This document shows positions 1-8,389 of a stretch of 64,000 nt of DNA, piece by piece. A program made the position numbers and the translations under genes. Every line of letters begins with the position of its first letter. Position 1 is the first letter of the stretch. Source of the DNA: Microbacterium invictum (GTDB lineage: Bacteria > Actinomycetota > Actinomycetes > Actinomycetales > Microbacteriaceae); the NCBI RefSeq assembly GCF_014197265.1, contig NZ_JACIFH010000001.1, forward strand, positions 124,001 through 188,000. Reading direction: 5' to 3'. The notes beneath the pieces were generated by a model. That model was given only the letters and a program-made list of their open reading frames with translations, had not been told where the DNA came from and did not search any database.

Positions 1-711
1 CGCGCGCGCGACCTGCTCGCCGGGCTGGGCCTCGCTCCGGTGGTCATCGGCGCGATGGGTCCCGGCAGGTCACTGGTCGACCGCGCCGGGAACGTGCCGG
101 CGACGCAGGAGTATCTGCGCACCTGCCTCGCGACGGCGCAGCAGGTCGGCGCAGCCGTGGTCGCCGGGCCGTTCTACGCCCCCACCGGGGTGACGTGGCG
201 GATGACCGCCGACGAGCGCACCGAGGTCGTCGCTCAGCTGCGTCGCAACCTGCGCCCGCTCATCGACGAAGCCGCCGACGCCGGCATCATGCTGGGCATC
301 GAGCCGCTCAACCGCTACGAGACGAGCGTCGTCAACACCGTTGCACAGGGCCTCGACGCGTTCGCCCCGCTGTTCGGACCCGGACTCGGGCTCGCGCTGG
401 ACACCTACCATCTCAACATCGAGGAGAAGCTCCCGGAAGCCGCGATCCGCGCGGCGAGCGGCCACATCGCCCACGTGCAGGTGTGCGGCAGCGACCGCGG
501 AACGGTCGGCGACGACCACACCGACTGGCCCGCCACGCTGGCCGCCCTCGACGATGCCGGCTACGACGGCATCCTGGGCCTGGAGAGCTTCACCGGCGCG
601 AACGCGACCATTGCCGTCGCGGCCTCGGTCTGGCGACCGCTCGCGCCGTCGCAGGACGAACTGGCCACCCGGTCGCTGGCCTACCTCAACGCGCTTCAGC
701 CGGCACCCTGA
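1..711 (+). CDS. Sugar epimerase/isomerase, TIM-barrel (5' end outside window)
   Basis: The reading frame is open from base 1, so the true start lies upstream; 236 residues are visible. The protein belongs to the xylose-isomerase-like TIM-barrel superfamily that includes D-tagatose and D-psicose 3-epimerases. All four expected metal ligands can be placed: Glu in GIEPLNRYET, Asp and His in LALDTYHLN, His in HVQVCGSD and Glu in ILGLESF. In that family these residues hold Mn or Co and do the proton transfer at C2/C3 of a ketose. The next gene is a second member of the superfamily, which suggests a catabolic cluster for a rare sugar or inositol-like compound. The substrate cannot be told from sequence. 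Confidence 0.85.
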   Translation, partial: RARDLLAGLGLAPVVIGAMGPGRSLVDRAGNVPATQEYLRTCLATAQQVGAAVVAGPFYAPTGVTWRMTADERTEVVAQLRRNLRPLIDEAADAGIMLGIEPLNRYETSVVNTVAQGLDAFAPLFGPGLGLALDTYHLNIEEKLPEAAIRAASGHIAHVQVCGSDRGTVGDDHTDWPATLAALDDAGYDGILGLESFTGANATIAVAASVWRPLAPSQDELATRSLAYLNALQPAP

Positions 712-762
712 CCCGCATCCGCACGACCACGCCCCGAAAACCGCACCCGAACCGAGGAACTC

Positions 763-1782
763 ATGGCACAGCATCCCGTCACCCTGTTCACCGGCCAGTG
801 GGCCGATCTGCCGTTCGAGGAGGTGGCACGGCTGGCGGCGTCGTGGGGTTACGACGGTCTGGAGATCGCGGCATCCGGCGATCATCTCGATCTCAAGCGC
901 GCCGACGAGGACGACGCGTACCTCACGTCGCGGCTCGAGGTGCTCGACCGGCACGGACTGCGTGTGTTCGCGATCTCGAACCATCTCGCCGGCCAGGCGG
1001 TCTGCGACGCGCCGATCGATTTCCGCCATCAGGCGATCGTGCGCGATTACGTGTGGGGCGACGGGGATGCCGAGGGGGTGCGGCAGCGCGCTGCGGAGGA
1101 CATGAAGCGCGCGGCGCGAGTGGCCCGCAAGCTCGGCGTCGACACCGTCGTGGGGTTCACCGGATCGTCGATCTGGCCGTATGTGGCGATGTTCCCGCCG
1201 GTGCCCGCCGCCGTGATCGACGCCGGCTACGAGGACTTCGCGTCCCGGTGGAACCCGATCCTCGATGTCTTCGACGCCGAGGGGGTGCGCTTCGCGCACG
1301 AGGTGCACCCGAACGAGATCGCGTACGACTACTGGACCAGCGTGCGGACGCTGGAGGCGATCGGGCACCGGGAGGCGTTCGGCTTCAATTGGGACCCGAG
1401 CCACATGATGTGGCAGAACATCGACCCGGTCGGGTTCATCTGGGACTTCCAGGACCGGATCTACCACGTCGACTGCAAGGACACCCGGATGCGGCCCCGC
1501 AACGGCCGCGCCGGGGTGCTCGGTTCACACCTGGCCTGGGGCGACCCGCGCCGCGGCTGGGACTTCGTCTCCACCGGCCACGGCGACGTCCCCTGGGAGG
1601 ACGCGTTCCGCGCTCTCGACGCGATCGGCTACACCGGACCCATCTCGATCGAGTGGGAGGATGCCGGGATGGACCGCCTCCACGGCGCATCCGAGGCCCT
1701 CGGGTTCGTCCGCTCGCTGCTGTGGAAGGCCCCCACGGCATCCTTCGACGCGGCCTTCAGCAGTCAGGACACCGACGCATGA
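763..1782 (+). CDS. Sugar phosphate isomerase/epimerase family protein
   Basis: 339 residues, TIM-barrel xylose-isomerase-like family. Metal-site residues are visible: Glu in [13 protein letters not shown], Asp/His in [11 protein letters not shown], the HVDCKDT strand and Glu in ISIEWEDAG. Proteins of this length with the HEVHPNE signature are common in actinobacterial sugar and polyol catabolic clusters. The start is the ATG at 763 after GAGGAA. The gene follows the upstream epimerase by 51 nt, and its stop overlaps the ATG of the next gene by 4 nt, so the three genes are probably one operon. Cytosolic; the exact sugar is unknown. Confidence 0.85.
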   Translation: MAQHPVTLFTGQWADLPFEEVARLAASWGYDGLEIAASGDHLDLKRADEDDAYLTSRLEVLDRHGLRVFAISNHLAGQAVCDAPIDFRHQAIVRDYVWGDGDAEGVRQRAAEDMKRAARVARKLGVDTVVGFTGSSIWPYVAMFPPVPAAVIDAGYEDFASRWNPILDVFDAEGVRFAHEVHPNEIAYDYWTSVRTLEAIGHREAFGFNWDPSHMMWQNIDPVGFIWDFQDRIYHVDCKDTRMRPRNGRAGVLGSHLAWGDPRRGWDFVSTGHGDVPWEDAFRALDAIGYTGPISIEWEDAGMDRLHGASEALGFVRSLLWKAPTASFDAAFSSQDTDA

Positions 1783-2075
1783 GCATCCAGCACACGGTCG
1801 TCTTCCGGCTCGTTCATCCCCACGGCGACCAGCGGGAGAATGCGTTCCTCGCGGACGGGCGACGGATCCTCTCATCGATCCCCGGCGTCGGGGACTTCAC
1901 CGTGCAGCGGCAGGTGAGTCCGAAGAGCGCCCTCACCCATCAGTTCGCGATGGTCTTCGCCGACGACGCGGCATACGCGGCGTACAACGCGCATCCCGAT
2001 CATGTCGCATTCGTCGAAGAGCGGTGGGCGACGGAGGTCGCCGAATTCCAGGAGTACGACTTCCTCGCGCTGTGA
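1779..2075 (+). CDS. Dabb-family stress-responsive A/B barrel protein
   Basis: 98 residues starting at the ATG that overlaps the upstream stop (ATGA). It opens with IQHTVVFRL, the typical first strand of Dabb dimeric alpha/beta barrel proteins, and has the later H-P-D-H-V segment of the family ([14 protein letters not shown]). Members are small soluble dimers; some are ring-modifying enzymes, others have no known activity. Translational coupling to two sugar isomerase genes suggests a helper role in that pathway. That role is an inference. Confidence 0.85.
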   Translation: MSIQHTVVFRLVHPHGDQRENAFLADGRRILSSIPGVGDFTVQRQVSPKSALTHQFAMVFADDAAYAAYNAHPDHVAFVEERWATEVAEFQEYDFLAL

Positions 2076-2084
2076 CGCGGGGAC

Positions 2085-2546
2085 TCAGCCCGGTACCGCG
2101 GACTGCGAGAGGGCGCGCAGCAGCCGCGTGAGTTCGCGGATGTCGTCGACATCCCAGCGATCCAGTGCGTTCGACAGGGCGCTCTCGCGCGGCGCGCGCA
2201 CCTCGCGCAGTCGGCGCAGACCGTCGGCCGTGGCTGAGATGAGGCTGGAGCGGCCGTCCGTGGGGTCCGGCGTGCGGGTGACGAGGCCGAGATCCTCGAG
2301 TTCGCGCACCGTGCGGCTGAGCTGCCCCTTGTCGGTGTGCAGCGACTCGGCGAGTGCCGACAGCGTGATCGATTCGCGCCGCACGATGGTCGTGAACACC
2401 TTGTAGGCGCCGGGCAGCATGCCCGGGCTGAGCCGGTTCGCGTTCTCCGCGAACAGCCGGCGCACGTGGGTGAACAGCTCGCTGAACTCGCCCTCGAGGG
2501 CGCGCACCGCATCGGCGCGCGCCTCTCGGGTATCGTTCGCGGTCAT
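2085..2546 (-). CDS. MarR-family transcriptional regulator
   Basis: 153 residues with a MarR winged helix: the helix-turn-helix ALAESLHTDKGQLSRTVREL is followed by the wing LVTRTPDPTDGRSS with its conserved D-x-R. I chose the ATG at 2546 rather than the upstream in-frame start at 2591, because a TAAGGT hexamer (2554-2559) lies 7 nt before it. That is the leaderless spacing seen at many genes here, and the longer version would overlap the end of the efflux gene. It sits 10 nt downstream of the MFS exporter in the same direction. It is the obvious candidate repressor for the three repeats upstream of that exporter, releasing DNA on binding a phenolic or drug-like ligand. Confidence 0.88.
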   Translation of the reverse strand: MTANDTREARADAVRALEGEFSELFTHVRRLFAENANRLSPGMLPGAYKVFTTIVRRESITLSALAESLHTDKGQLSRTVRELEDLGLVTRTPDPTDGRSSLISATADGLRRLREVRAPRESALSNALDRWDVDDIRELTRLLRALSQSAVPG

Positions 2547-2556
2547 CGTGTTCACC

Positions 2557-4239
2557 TTATCGAGCGGAGTCGGACGACCCGGCCGCGGCATCGGCCGTCC
2601 GGATCGCGCCGGTCGAGGTGAGCGAGCCCATGCCGGCGGGGACCGAGACGGTCGCGAGGTCGGCCTCGCTGGCCTGGATGCGCTCGCTCGTGGTCATCGT
2701 CGTGAGGGGCTTGTTCGGCAGGAAGACGATCGCGATCAGGCTGAGCACGGCGAACGGCACCGCGATCAGGAACGAGTGCGAGATGCCGGTGGCATAGATG
2801 TCCTCGATCACGATGCGCAGCGCCTCGGGCATCGTAGACACCGCCGGCAGCGTGCCGGACTGCAGCTGAGCCGCCCAGGTCTGCGCATCGGCGCCGAGGG
2901 TCGCCAGCGCCGCCGCGATGTCGTCCGCGCGCTCGCCGACGAGATCGGTGACCTTGGTGGCCAGTGCGGCACCCATCACCGAGACGCCGATCGTGCCGCC
3001 GAGGCTGCGGAAGAAGGTGACTCCCGAGCTCGCGACGCCGATCTCGGTCGGCTTTGTGGTGTTCTGCACGACCAGCACGAGGTTCTGCATCGTCATGCCG
3101 ACACCGGCTCCCAGCAGGAACATGTACAGCGAGACGAGGGCGAAGTTCGTGTCGTAGTGGATCGTCGACAGCATGGTGGAGCCGGCGATCAGGAACACGG
3201 CGCCCACCAGCAGGAACGGCTTCCAGCGTCCGGTCTTGGTGATCAGCGCGCCGACGCCGATCGACGAGATCAGGAGTCCCGCGATCATCGGGATCGTCAT
3301 GATGCCCGCCTCGGTGGGCGTGGCCCCGCGGGCCAGCTGCATGTACTGGCTGAGGAAGACCGAGGCGCCGAACATCGCGATGCCGGTCGCGATCGAGGCG
3401 ATGACCGACAGCGTGAAGGTGCGGTTGCGGAACAGCGACAGCGGGATGAGCGGCTCGGCCGAGCGCAGCTCGACGATGACGAACAGGATCGCGCCCAGCA
3501 GCGCGCCGCCGACCATGAGCACGGTCTCCACGCTCCACCACTCGAACGAGGCGCCCGCCAGGCTCACCCAGATCAGCAGCGACGAGACGGCCGCCGAGAG
3601 CAGGATGATGCCGAGGTAGTCGATGCGCGTCTTCTGCTTCGGGCGCCGCGGGGTGTGGAGCGTCCGCTGCACGATGATGAGGGCTGCAGCCGCGACCGGC
3701 AGCGCCACGAAGAAGTTCCAGCGCCAGCCCCAGGCGTCGGTGATCACGCCGCCCAGCAGCGGGCCGCCGATGGTGGCGACGGCCATGACGGCGCCGAACA
3801 GGCCCATGTAGCGCCCGCGCTCACGCGGGCTGATGATGTCGGCCATCAGCACCTGGCTGAGGGCGGCGAGGCCACCGGCGCCGATGCCCTGGATGGCGCG
3901 GAAGGTGATGAGCATCTCGGGGGTCGTCGAGAAACCCGCCGCGGCTGTGGCCAGCACGAAGATCACGATGGCGAGCTGGTAGAGCACCTTGCGGTTGGTG
4001 AGGTCGGCGAGCTTGCCCCAGATCGGGGTCGAGATGGCCGTGGTCAGCAGGGTCGCCGTGACCACCCACGTGAAGGCGGCCTGATTGCCTTCGAGATCGT
4101 GGATGATGACCGGCAGCGACGTCGAGACGACAGTCGATGCCAGCATCGAGACGAACATGCCGAGGATGAGGCCGGACAGGGCCTCGAGCACCTGGCGGTG
4201 CGACATCTTGGGCGGGGCCGCGAGTGCGGATGAGGACAT
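2557..4239 (-). CDS. DHA2-type MFS multidrug exporter (EmrB/QacA family)
   Basis: 560 residues from the ATG at 4239, which is preceded by AGGGAG; earlier in-frame codons lie inside the promoter region. Length and hydrophobic pattern fit the 14-helix DHA2 family of proton-driven drug exporters. Visible motifs are motif A between helices 2 and 3 (GKLADLTNRKVLY) and the motif-C-like run GPLLGGVITDAWGWRW. It likely expels organic toxicants across the cytoplasmic membrane. It is transcribed with the marR-like gene from a promoter that can be read at 4337-4365, with operator-like repeats over both the -35 and -10 boxes. The substrate is unknown. Confidence 0.9.
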   Translation of the reverse strand: MSSSALAAPPKMSHRQVLEALSGLILGMFVSMLASTVVSTSLPVIIHDLEGNQAAFTWVVTATLLTTAISTPIWGKLADLTNRKVLYQLAIVIFVLATAAAGFSTTPEMLITFRAIQGIGAGGLAALSQVLMADIISPRERGRYMGLFGAVMAVATIGGPLLGGVITDAWGWRWNFFVALPVAAAALIIVQRTLHTPRRPKQKTRIDYLGIILLSAAVSSLLIWVSLAGASFEWWSVETVLMVGGALLGAILFVIVELRSAEPLIPLSLFRNRTFTLSVIASIATGIAMFGASVFLSQYMQLARGATPTEAGIMTIPMIAGLLISSIGVGALITKTGRWKPFLLVGAVFLIAGSTMLSTIHYDTNFALVSLYMFLLGAGVGMTMQNLVLVVQNTTKPTEIGVASSGVTFFRSLGGTIGVSVMGAALATKVTDLVGERADDIAAALATLGADAQTWAAQLQSGTLPAVSTMPEALRIVIEDIYATGISHSFLIAVPFAVLSLIAIVFLPNKPLTTMTTSERIQASEADLATVSVPAGMGSLTSTGAIRTADAAAGSSDSAR

Positions 4240-4305
4240 GACGGAAGTGCTCCCTGGGGGATCGTGCGGAGGGTGAAAGGCAGGCGGCGGCGACGGCGCG
4301 ATATC

Positions 4306-4366
4306 GTTGATCGAAGTCAACGGTTGAGATTTGTCAACTATACGACTGTGGTTGACACATGTCAAC
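4306..4366. promoter_or_regulatory. Three operator-like inverted repeats (likely MarR sites)
   Basis: Three 16-bp inverted repeats share the pattern GTTGAN-N4-GTCAAC: 4306-4321 (GTTGATcgaaGTCAAC), 4323-4338 (GTTGAGatttGTCAAC) and 4351-4366 (GTTGACacatGTCAAC, perfect arms). Repeats two and three overlap the -10 and -35 boxes of the minus-strand promoter for the MFS exporter; repeat one lies just past the expected start site. A bound dimer at any site would block initiation. Assignment to the MarR protein encoded downstream is inferred from the operon. Confidence 0.8.
4337..4365 (-). promoter_or_regulatory. Sigma-70-type promoter of the MFS-marR operon
   Basis: Read on the minus strand: -35 TTGACA (4360-4365), a 17-bp spacer, and -10 TATAGT (4337-4342). 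This is the best consensus match in the window. The start site would be near 4330, leaving a leader of about 90 nt before the ATG at 4239. Confidence 0.8.
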
Positions 4367-4437
4367 TACGTGCGGAGAGTGGCAGCGCGCGCCGGCGCGC
4401 GGAGGTCACCTGCGCGCCCGCGCGAGGGTGCAGCGCG

Positions 4438-5100
4438 TCAGTCGGCGAGGGCGAGCGCGCGGAACGGCTGGCGAGTGGATGCCGGGGCCGGCGCGGTGGC
4501 AGGCGCAACGGCCCGGCCGAGCTGCGTGCGACGGTACAGCTCGTCGATGAGCTCGGTCGCGAGGTTCACGAGCCCCCGGATCTCGCGCTCGTCGCGGTCG
4601 ATCCAGGCGCAGCGCGGCTCGTCGCCCACGGGTACGAACCCGTCGTGCTCCTCCCAGACGACGAGGGTGCGCTCGGCGCCCAGCACGTGCTGCTGCCACC
4701 ACACCTGGCGCAGGTAGTTGCGGGGGATCGAACGCCACGTCTTGTTGGTCGTCTTGATCTCGGCCAGGACGACGCGGCCGGCCTCATCCACCGTGACGCC
4801 GTCCGGGGTGGCCAGGTGGCGCTTCTCGACGACCGCGTGGAACAGGGCCGACGAGGGCTGGATGCCGTGGGTCGCTGCCACCCATGCCGCGATCTCGGGC
4901 TCGCGGCGACGGCCGTGCTCGGTATAGGCATTGCCCGAGAAGCCCGAGCCGCCCAATTTCGCGTCGGCGGCGCGCGCAATCGACTTCTCGGTCGTGAGCT
5001 GGGCGACGTCGGTGGCGGTGATCCCGCGAGACCGTGCCCGGATCCAAGCGACCCGGTCGCGCGAGTCGGCGACGATGCGCGCAGCCAGTTCCGGAGTCAC
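4438..5100 (-). CDS. YqaJ-like PD-(D/E)XK nuclease family protein
   Basis: 220 residues resembling YqaJ-type viral recombinase nucleases. The N-terminal GITATDVAQL motif, a middle Glu in TEHGRRREPEIAAW, the Asp of LATPDGVTVD and the E-x-K of LAEIKTT match the PD-(D/E)XK metal-dependent nuclease core. Family members are phage exonucleases that resect double-stranded DNA for single-strand annealing. No phage gene lies nearby, and I recall stand-alone chromosomal copies in actinobacteria, so a resident role in DNA repair is as likely as a phage remnant. The GTG start at 5100 is supported by TAGCCT ending 6 nt before it, the leaderless pattern. Confidence 0.82.
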   Translation of the reverse strand: MTPELAARIVADSRDRVAWIRARSRGITATDVAQLTTEKSIARAADAKLGGSGFSGNAYTEHGRRREPEIAAWVAATHGIQPSSALFHAVVEKRHLATPDGVTVDEAGRVVLAEIKTTNKTWRSIPRNYLRQVWWQQHVLGAERTLVVWEEHDGFVPVGDEPRCAWIDRDEREIRGLVNLATELIDELYRRTQLGRAVAPATAPAPASTRQPFRALALAD

Positions 5101-5173
5101 CTCTCGAGGCTAACCGCCCAACCGGACATCCCGCCGTCGCGACATGCGCCGCGCGCGGATGCCAGGGGCGCGG

Positions 5174-5231
5174 CTCATCGGTCCCGTTTTGTCACCATCG
5201 ATGCGGATGGCGACAAAACGGGACGGATGAG
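5174..5231. repeat. 58-bp near-perfect inverted repeat (intergenic hairpin)
   Basis: Outer arms of 20 bp (5174-5193 and 5212-5231) pair with a single mismatch. The inside also pairs (CCATC with GATGG), leaving a loop of about 6 nt. It lies 26 nt past the minus-strand stop of the GlcG-like gene and upstream of the YqaJ-like gene. It may act as a terminator or be a mobile palindromic repeat; there is no clear U-run on either side. Confidence 0.8.
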
Positions 5232-5257
5232 CACGCACCACGGGTCCTGAGGCTGGT

Positions 5258-5656
5258 TCAGAAGGCGGCGGCGCCCGCCTCGGCGACCGAGTGGTCCTGC
5301 TCGCCGGAGCCGCCGCTGACCCCGACAGCGCCGACGACCCTGCCGTCTCGCGAGAGCGGGATGCCGCCGGCGAAGATCGCGACCTTGCCGCCATTGGTGT
5401 TCTGGATCCCGAAGAACTGCTGCGTCGGCTGCGAGTTGTCGCCGAGGTCCTTCGTCGAGATGTCGAACGCCTTCGAGGTCCAGGCCTTGTTGATCGAGAT
5501 GTTGACGCTGCCGATCCATGCGCCGTCCTGCCGCACGTGTGCGACGAGGTTTCCCCCGGCATCCACGACGGCGATGTTCATGGGCTGGCCGATCTCGTCG
5601 GCCCGTTTCTCTGCGGCGGCGATGACGCGGCGGGCGTCCTCGAGGGTGACGGACAT
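5258..5656 (-). CDS. GlcG/HbpS-family heme- or cofactor-binding protein
   Basis: 132 residues covering the whole GlcG/HbpS fold: an N-terminal helix with ITLED-like start (VTLEDARRVIAAAEKRA), the strand NIAVVDAGGNLVAHVRQDGA and the glycine-rich end GRVVGAVGVSGGSGEQDH. Members include heme-binding HbpS and proteins near glycolate and alcohol oxidation genes. There is no signal peptide, so it is probably cytosolic. It lies 16 nt behind fdhA in the same direction, with AAAGGA before the ATG, and so is co-expressed with formaldehyde dehydrogenase. A role in cofactor handling or redox protection for that pathway is an inference. Confidence 0.85.
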   Translation of the reverse strand: MSVTLEDARRVIAAAEKRADEIGQPMNIAVVDAGGNLVAHVRQDGAWIGSVNISINKAWTSKAFDISTKDLGDNSQPTQQFFGIQNTNGGKVAIFAGGIPLSRDGRVVGAVGVSGGSGEQDHSVAEAGAAAF

Positions 5657-5672
5657 GGTGATTCCTTTCGGT

Positions 5673-6890
5673 TCAGGCCTTGATGTAGCCGTTGGGGTTG
5701 AGGACGTATTTCTTCGCGGCGCCTTGGTCGAACTCGGCGTAGCCCTGTGGGGCGTCGTCGAGGGTGATCGGGGTGGCTTGGACGGCCTTTGCGATCTGGA
5801 CCTTGTCGTGCAGGATCGCCATCATCAGCTGCCGGTTGTATTTCATGACCGGGCACTGACCCGTCGTGAATGACAGCGACTTGGCCCAGCCCAGCCCGAG
5901 CCGGATCGACAGCGAGCCGACTTTCGCGGCTTCATCGATGCCGCCGGGGTCGCCGGTGACGTAGAGGCCGGGGATGCCGAGGGCGCCGCCGGCGGCGGTG
6001 AGGTCCATCAGCGAGTTGAGGACGGTGGCGGGGGCTTCGTGGCCGGCGTCGGCGCCGTGTCCGCGGGCCTCGAAGCCGACGGCATCCACCCCGCTGTCGA
6101 CTTCGGGGACGCCGAGGATCTGCTCGATCTGGTCGCGCGGGTCGCCTTGGGACACGTCGACGGTCTCGCAGCCGAAGGACCGGGCCTGCGCGAGGCGGTC
6201 TTGATTCAGGTCACCGACGATGACGGCCGCGGCGCCGAGCAGTTGCGCGCCGACGGCGGCGGCCAGTCCCACCGGGCCGGCACCGGCGATATAGACGGTG
6301 GAGCCGGGGCGGACTCCGGCGGTGTAGGCGCCGTGGAAGCCGGTGGGGAAGATGTCGGAGAGCATGGTGAGGTCGAGGATCTTCTCGAGCGCCTGGTCGT
6401 GGTCGGGGAAGCGCAGCAGGTTCCAGTCGGCGTAGGGGACGAGCACGTACTCGGCCTGGCCGCCCACCCAGCCGCCCATGTCGACGTAGCCGTAGGCGCT
6501 GCCGGGCCGGTCGGGGTTGACGTTCAGGCAGATGCCGGTCTTGCCCTCCTTGCAGTTGCGGCAGCGGCCGCAGGCGATGTTGAAGGGCACCGAGACGATG
6601 TCGCCGACCTTGATGAACTCGACCCCGGGGCCGACCTCCACGACCTCGCCGGTGATCTCGTGGCCCAGCACCAGGCCCTGCGGCGCGGTGGTGCGGCCGC
6701 GGACCATGTGCTGGTCGGAGCCGCAGATGTTGGTGCTCACGGTTCGGAGGATCGCGCCGTGCGGCACCTTGCGGCCTACGTTGGCCGGATTGACGCCCGG
6801 GCCGTCCTTGAGCTCGAACTCGGGGTAGGGGGTGTCGATCACCTCGACGACGCCGGGGGATTGATAGGCGACTGCTCTGTTACCGGACAT
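5673..6890 (-). CDS. fdhA: Glutathione-independent formaldehyde dehydrogenase
   Basis: 405 residues, a zinc-dependent medium-chain dehydrogenase of the Pseudomonas putida FdhA class, which oxidises formaldehyde to formate with tightly bound NAD. Catalytic zinc residues are seen in NICGSDQHMVRGR and GHEITGEVVEVG. The structural zinc lobe has four cysteines (CGRCRNCKEGKTGIC), and the NAD fold is AGAGPVGLAAAVGAQLLG. The insertion before the NAD domain and the overall length fit FdhA rather than ordinary alcohol dehydrogenases. It starts at ATG 6890 after GGAAAGGA. It heads an operon with the GlcG-like gene and is divergent from a LuxR-type regulator. Likely role: detoxification of formaldehyde from methylated compounds. 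Confidence 0.9.
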   Translation of the reverse strand: MSGNRAVAYQSPGVVEVIDTPYPEFELKDGPGVNPANVGRKVPHGAILRTVSTNICGSDQHMVRGRTTAPQGLVLGHEITGEVVEVGPGVEFIKVGDIVSVPFNIACGRCRNCKEGKTGICLNVNPDRPGSAYGYVDMGGWVGGQAEYVLVPYADWNLLRFPDHDQALEKILDLTMLSDIFPTGFHGAYTAGVRPGSTVYIAGAGPVGLAAAVGAQLLGAAAVIVGDLNQDRLAQARSFGCETVDVSQGDPRDQIEQILGVPEVDSGVDAVGFEARGHGADAGHEAPATVLNSLMDLTAAGGALGIPGLYVTGDPGGIDEAAKVGSLSIRLGLGWAKSLSFTTGQCPVMKYNRQLMMAILHDKVQIAKAVQATPITLDDAPQGYAEFDQGAAKKYVLNPNGYIKA

Positions 6891-7022
6891 GGAGATCCTT
6901 TCCGCTGCGCTGGGGACTGTCGATCGGGTTGTCGAGGCTCGGCCTCGGGCGTTCGGGTGAGCTGTCTCCAGGTTCGCCTGTGGACCGGTGGCCGTCGATC
7001 ATCCCGGGGGAGGGTGCCCCCT

Positions 7023-7034
7023 ACCCGAACGGGT
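7023..7034. promoter_or_regulatory. Candidate operator in the fdhA/LuxR intergenic region
   Basis: ACCCGAACGGGT is a palindrome around an AA centre. It lies at the -35 position of the apparent leaderless LuxR promoter (TACGCT at 7045-7050). A related half-site, CGTTCGGGTG, occurs at 6950-6959 nearer fdhA. It could be the regulator's own binding site. Support is pattern only. Confidence 0.35.
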
Positions 7035-7056
7035 GGGCGCGTCGTACGCTGGCGTC

Positions 7057-8319
7057 ATGCCCGATGGTGGACAGGCCTGCACAGAGCACGTGCTGCGCGA
7101 TCTCGCGGCGGTCGTCGCGGCACCGGCGGAAGCACTGCCCGAACTGCTGGCCGCCCTCCTGCGGGTGTTCGTCGAGCACGACGCGATCGTGCTGCTGGGT
7201 GCCGACGCGGCCGGGGGCAGACGCCGCGGCGCGGGCGATCCGGCGTTCGTGGAAGGCGTGCCCTTCCTCGACCTCGACGACCTGAGGCGCACGCTGAAGC
7301 CGGGGGGCTTCCGCGGGGGATCGCTCATCGTGGGTGGGATGCCCGTGCCGACGCTCGAGGTGCTCTCGCGCAACGGGGCGCTGCTCGTGATCGCGCGGCC
7401 TCGCCTCCAGTCGGGTGCCGAAGAGACCGTGGCGCAGCTGTGGAACGTCGTCGCCCTGCGGGTGCAGCAACTGGCGGACGAGGCGCCGCCGGACTATCTG
7501 CAGCTGGCCCGCGCGGCATCCGGTGTCCGGATGGAGGTCCTGACCGATCTCGCCGACGAGTACTCCACGACCCTCGAATCCGTGCTCGCGGTGCTGAGAT
7601 CGTCGGGACTGGACGACCGGGCGGCGCGCACGGCGGCGACCGGGGTGGCCGCCGAGGGCATGGTGCAGCTGCGGACGGCGAGCGACCGGGTGCGCACCTT
7701 CACCGAAGAGCCCGTCGTGTCGGCCTTCGCGCGGCTGCGCGAGGACCTGCGTCCGCTCGTGAGATTCCGCGACCTCGACGTGCAGTTCGTCGAGCCGCCC
7801 GTCGACGGCCGGCCGCTGCCGAGCGAAGTGGCGCACGGGGCGCGCGCCGTCGTGCGCGGACTGATCCTGGCCCTGATCGATCGGCCCGAGGTCACCCGGG
7901 TCCGGGTGCAATGGGGGTGCGACGGCACCAATCTGCTCATCGACATGCGTGACGACGGTCCCCGGGAGCTGTCCGATGCCGCTACCCAGCTGCAGTTGGC
8001 GCGGCAGCGCATCCACGCGCTGGACGGGACCATCAGCGTGGAGGCCACCCGCGGGTGGGGGACCCAGCTGTCGATCGTCATCCCGCTCGATCCGCCGCAT
8101 CCGTCGGCGGCGGCCGTCGCGGGCTGGGGGCTGCGCCCGCGCGAGCTCGAGGTGCTGCAGCTGCTGGCGAACGGCCGGCGCAACCGCGTGATCGCCGGGG
8201 AGCTGGGCATCAGCGAGAACACCGTGAAGTTCCACGTCGCCGGGGTCTATCGCAAGCTCGGCGTGCAGACGCGCGCCGGGGCGACTGCCGTGTTCCTGGC
8301 GGCGCACGCCCCGGTGTAG
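7057..8319 (+). CDS. LuxR-type regulator with a histidine-kinase-like ATPase fold
   Basis: 420 residues. The C-terminal 65 residues form a clear LuxR/GerE helix-turn-helix (LRPRELEVLQLLANGRRNRVIA, then GISENTVKFHVAGVYRKLGV). Residues about 245-345 resemble the ATP-binding domain of histidine kinases: a spacing helix with HGARAVVRGLIL and a G1-like box LLIDMRDDGPRELS. No phospho-acceptor H-box is evident. The N-terminal part may be a GAF-like sensor. The ATG at 7057 is preceded by TACGCT with a 6-nt gap, the leaderless pattern. It is divergent from fdhA and probably controls that operon. Sensing without a partner kinase is an inference. Confidence 0.82.
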   Translation: MPDGGQACTEHVLRDLAAVVAAPAEALPELLAALLRVFVEHDAIVLLGADAAGGRRRGAGDPAFVEGVPFLDLDDLRRTLKPGGFRGGSLIVGGMPVPTLEVLSRNGALLVIARPRLQSGAEETVAQLWNVVALRVQQLADEAPPDYLQLARAASGVRMEVLTDLADEYSTTLESVLAVLRSSGLDDRAARTAATGVAAEGMVQLRTASDRVRTFTEEPVVSAFARLREDLRPLVRFRDLDVQFVEPPVDGRPLPSEVAHGARAVVRGLILALIDRPEVTRVRVQWGCDGTNLLIDMRDDGPRELSDAATQLQLARQRIHALDGTISVEATRGWGTQLSIVIPLDPPHPSAAAVAGWGLRPRELEVLQLLANGRRNRVIAGELGISENTVKFHVAGVYRKLGVQTRAGATAVFLAAHAPV

Positions 8320-8358
8320 TCGGCGCGTGCCGAGCGGCGAGGGCGTACCCGTGCTGAT

Positions 8359-8387
8359 TTGGGGGAGGCCCCGGCATCCCGTACACT
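8359..8387 (+). promoter_or_regulatory. Promoter of the rplJ-rplL operon
   Basis: TTGGGG (8359-8364), a 17-bp spacer and TACACT (8382-8387) form a plausible sigma-70-type promoter directly upstream of the L10 leader. The expected start site is near 8394, about 208 nt before rplJ. Confidence 0.6.
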
Positions 8388-8389
8388 TG

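Noticed and set aside
4438..5100. YqaJ-like gene as evidence of a prophage
   Set aside because: No integrase, capsid, terminase or other phage gene is nearby, and base composition matches the neighbours.
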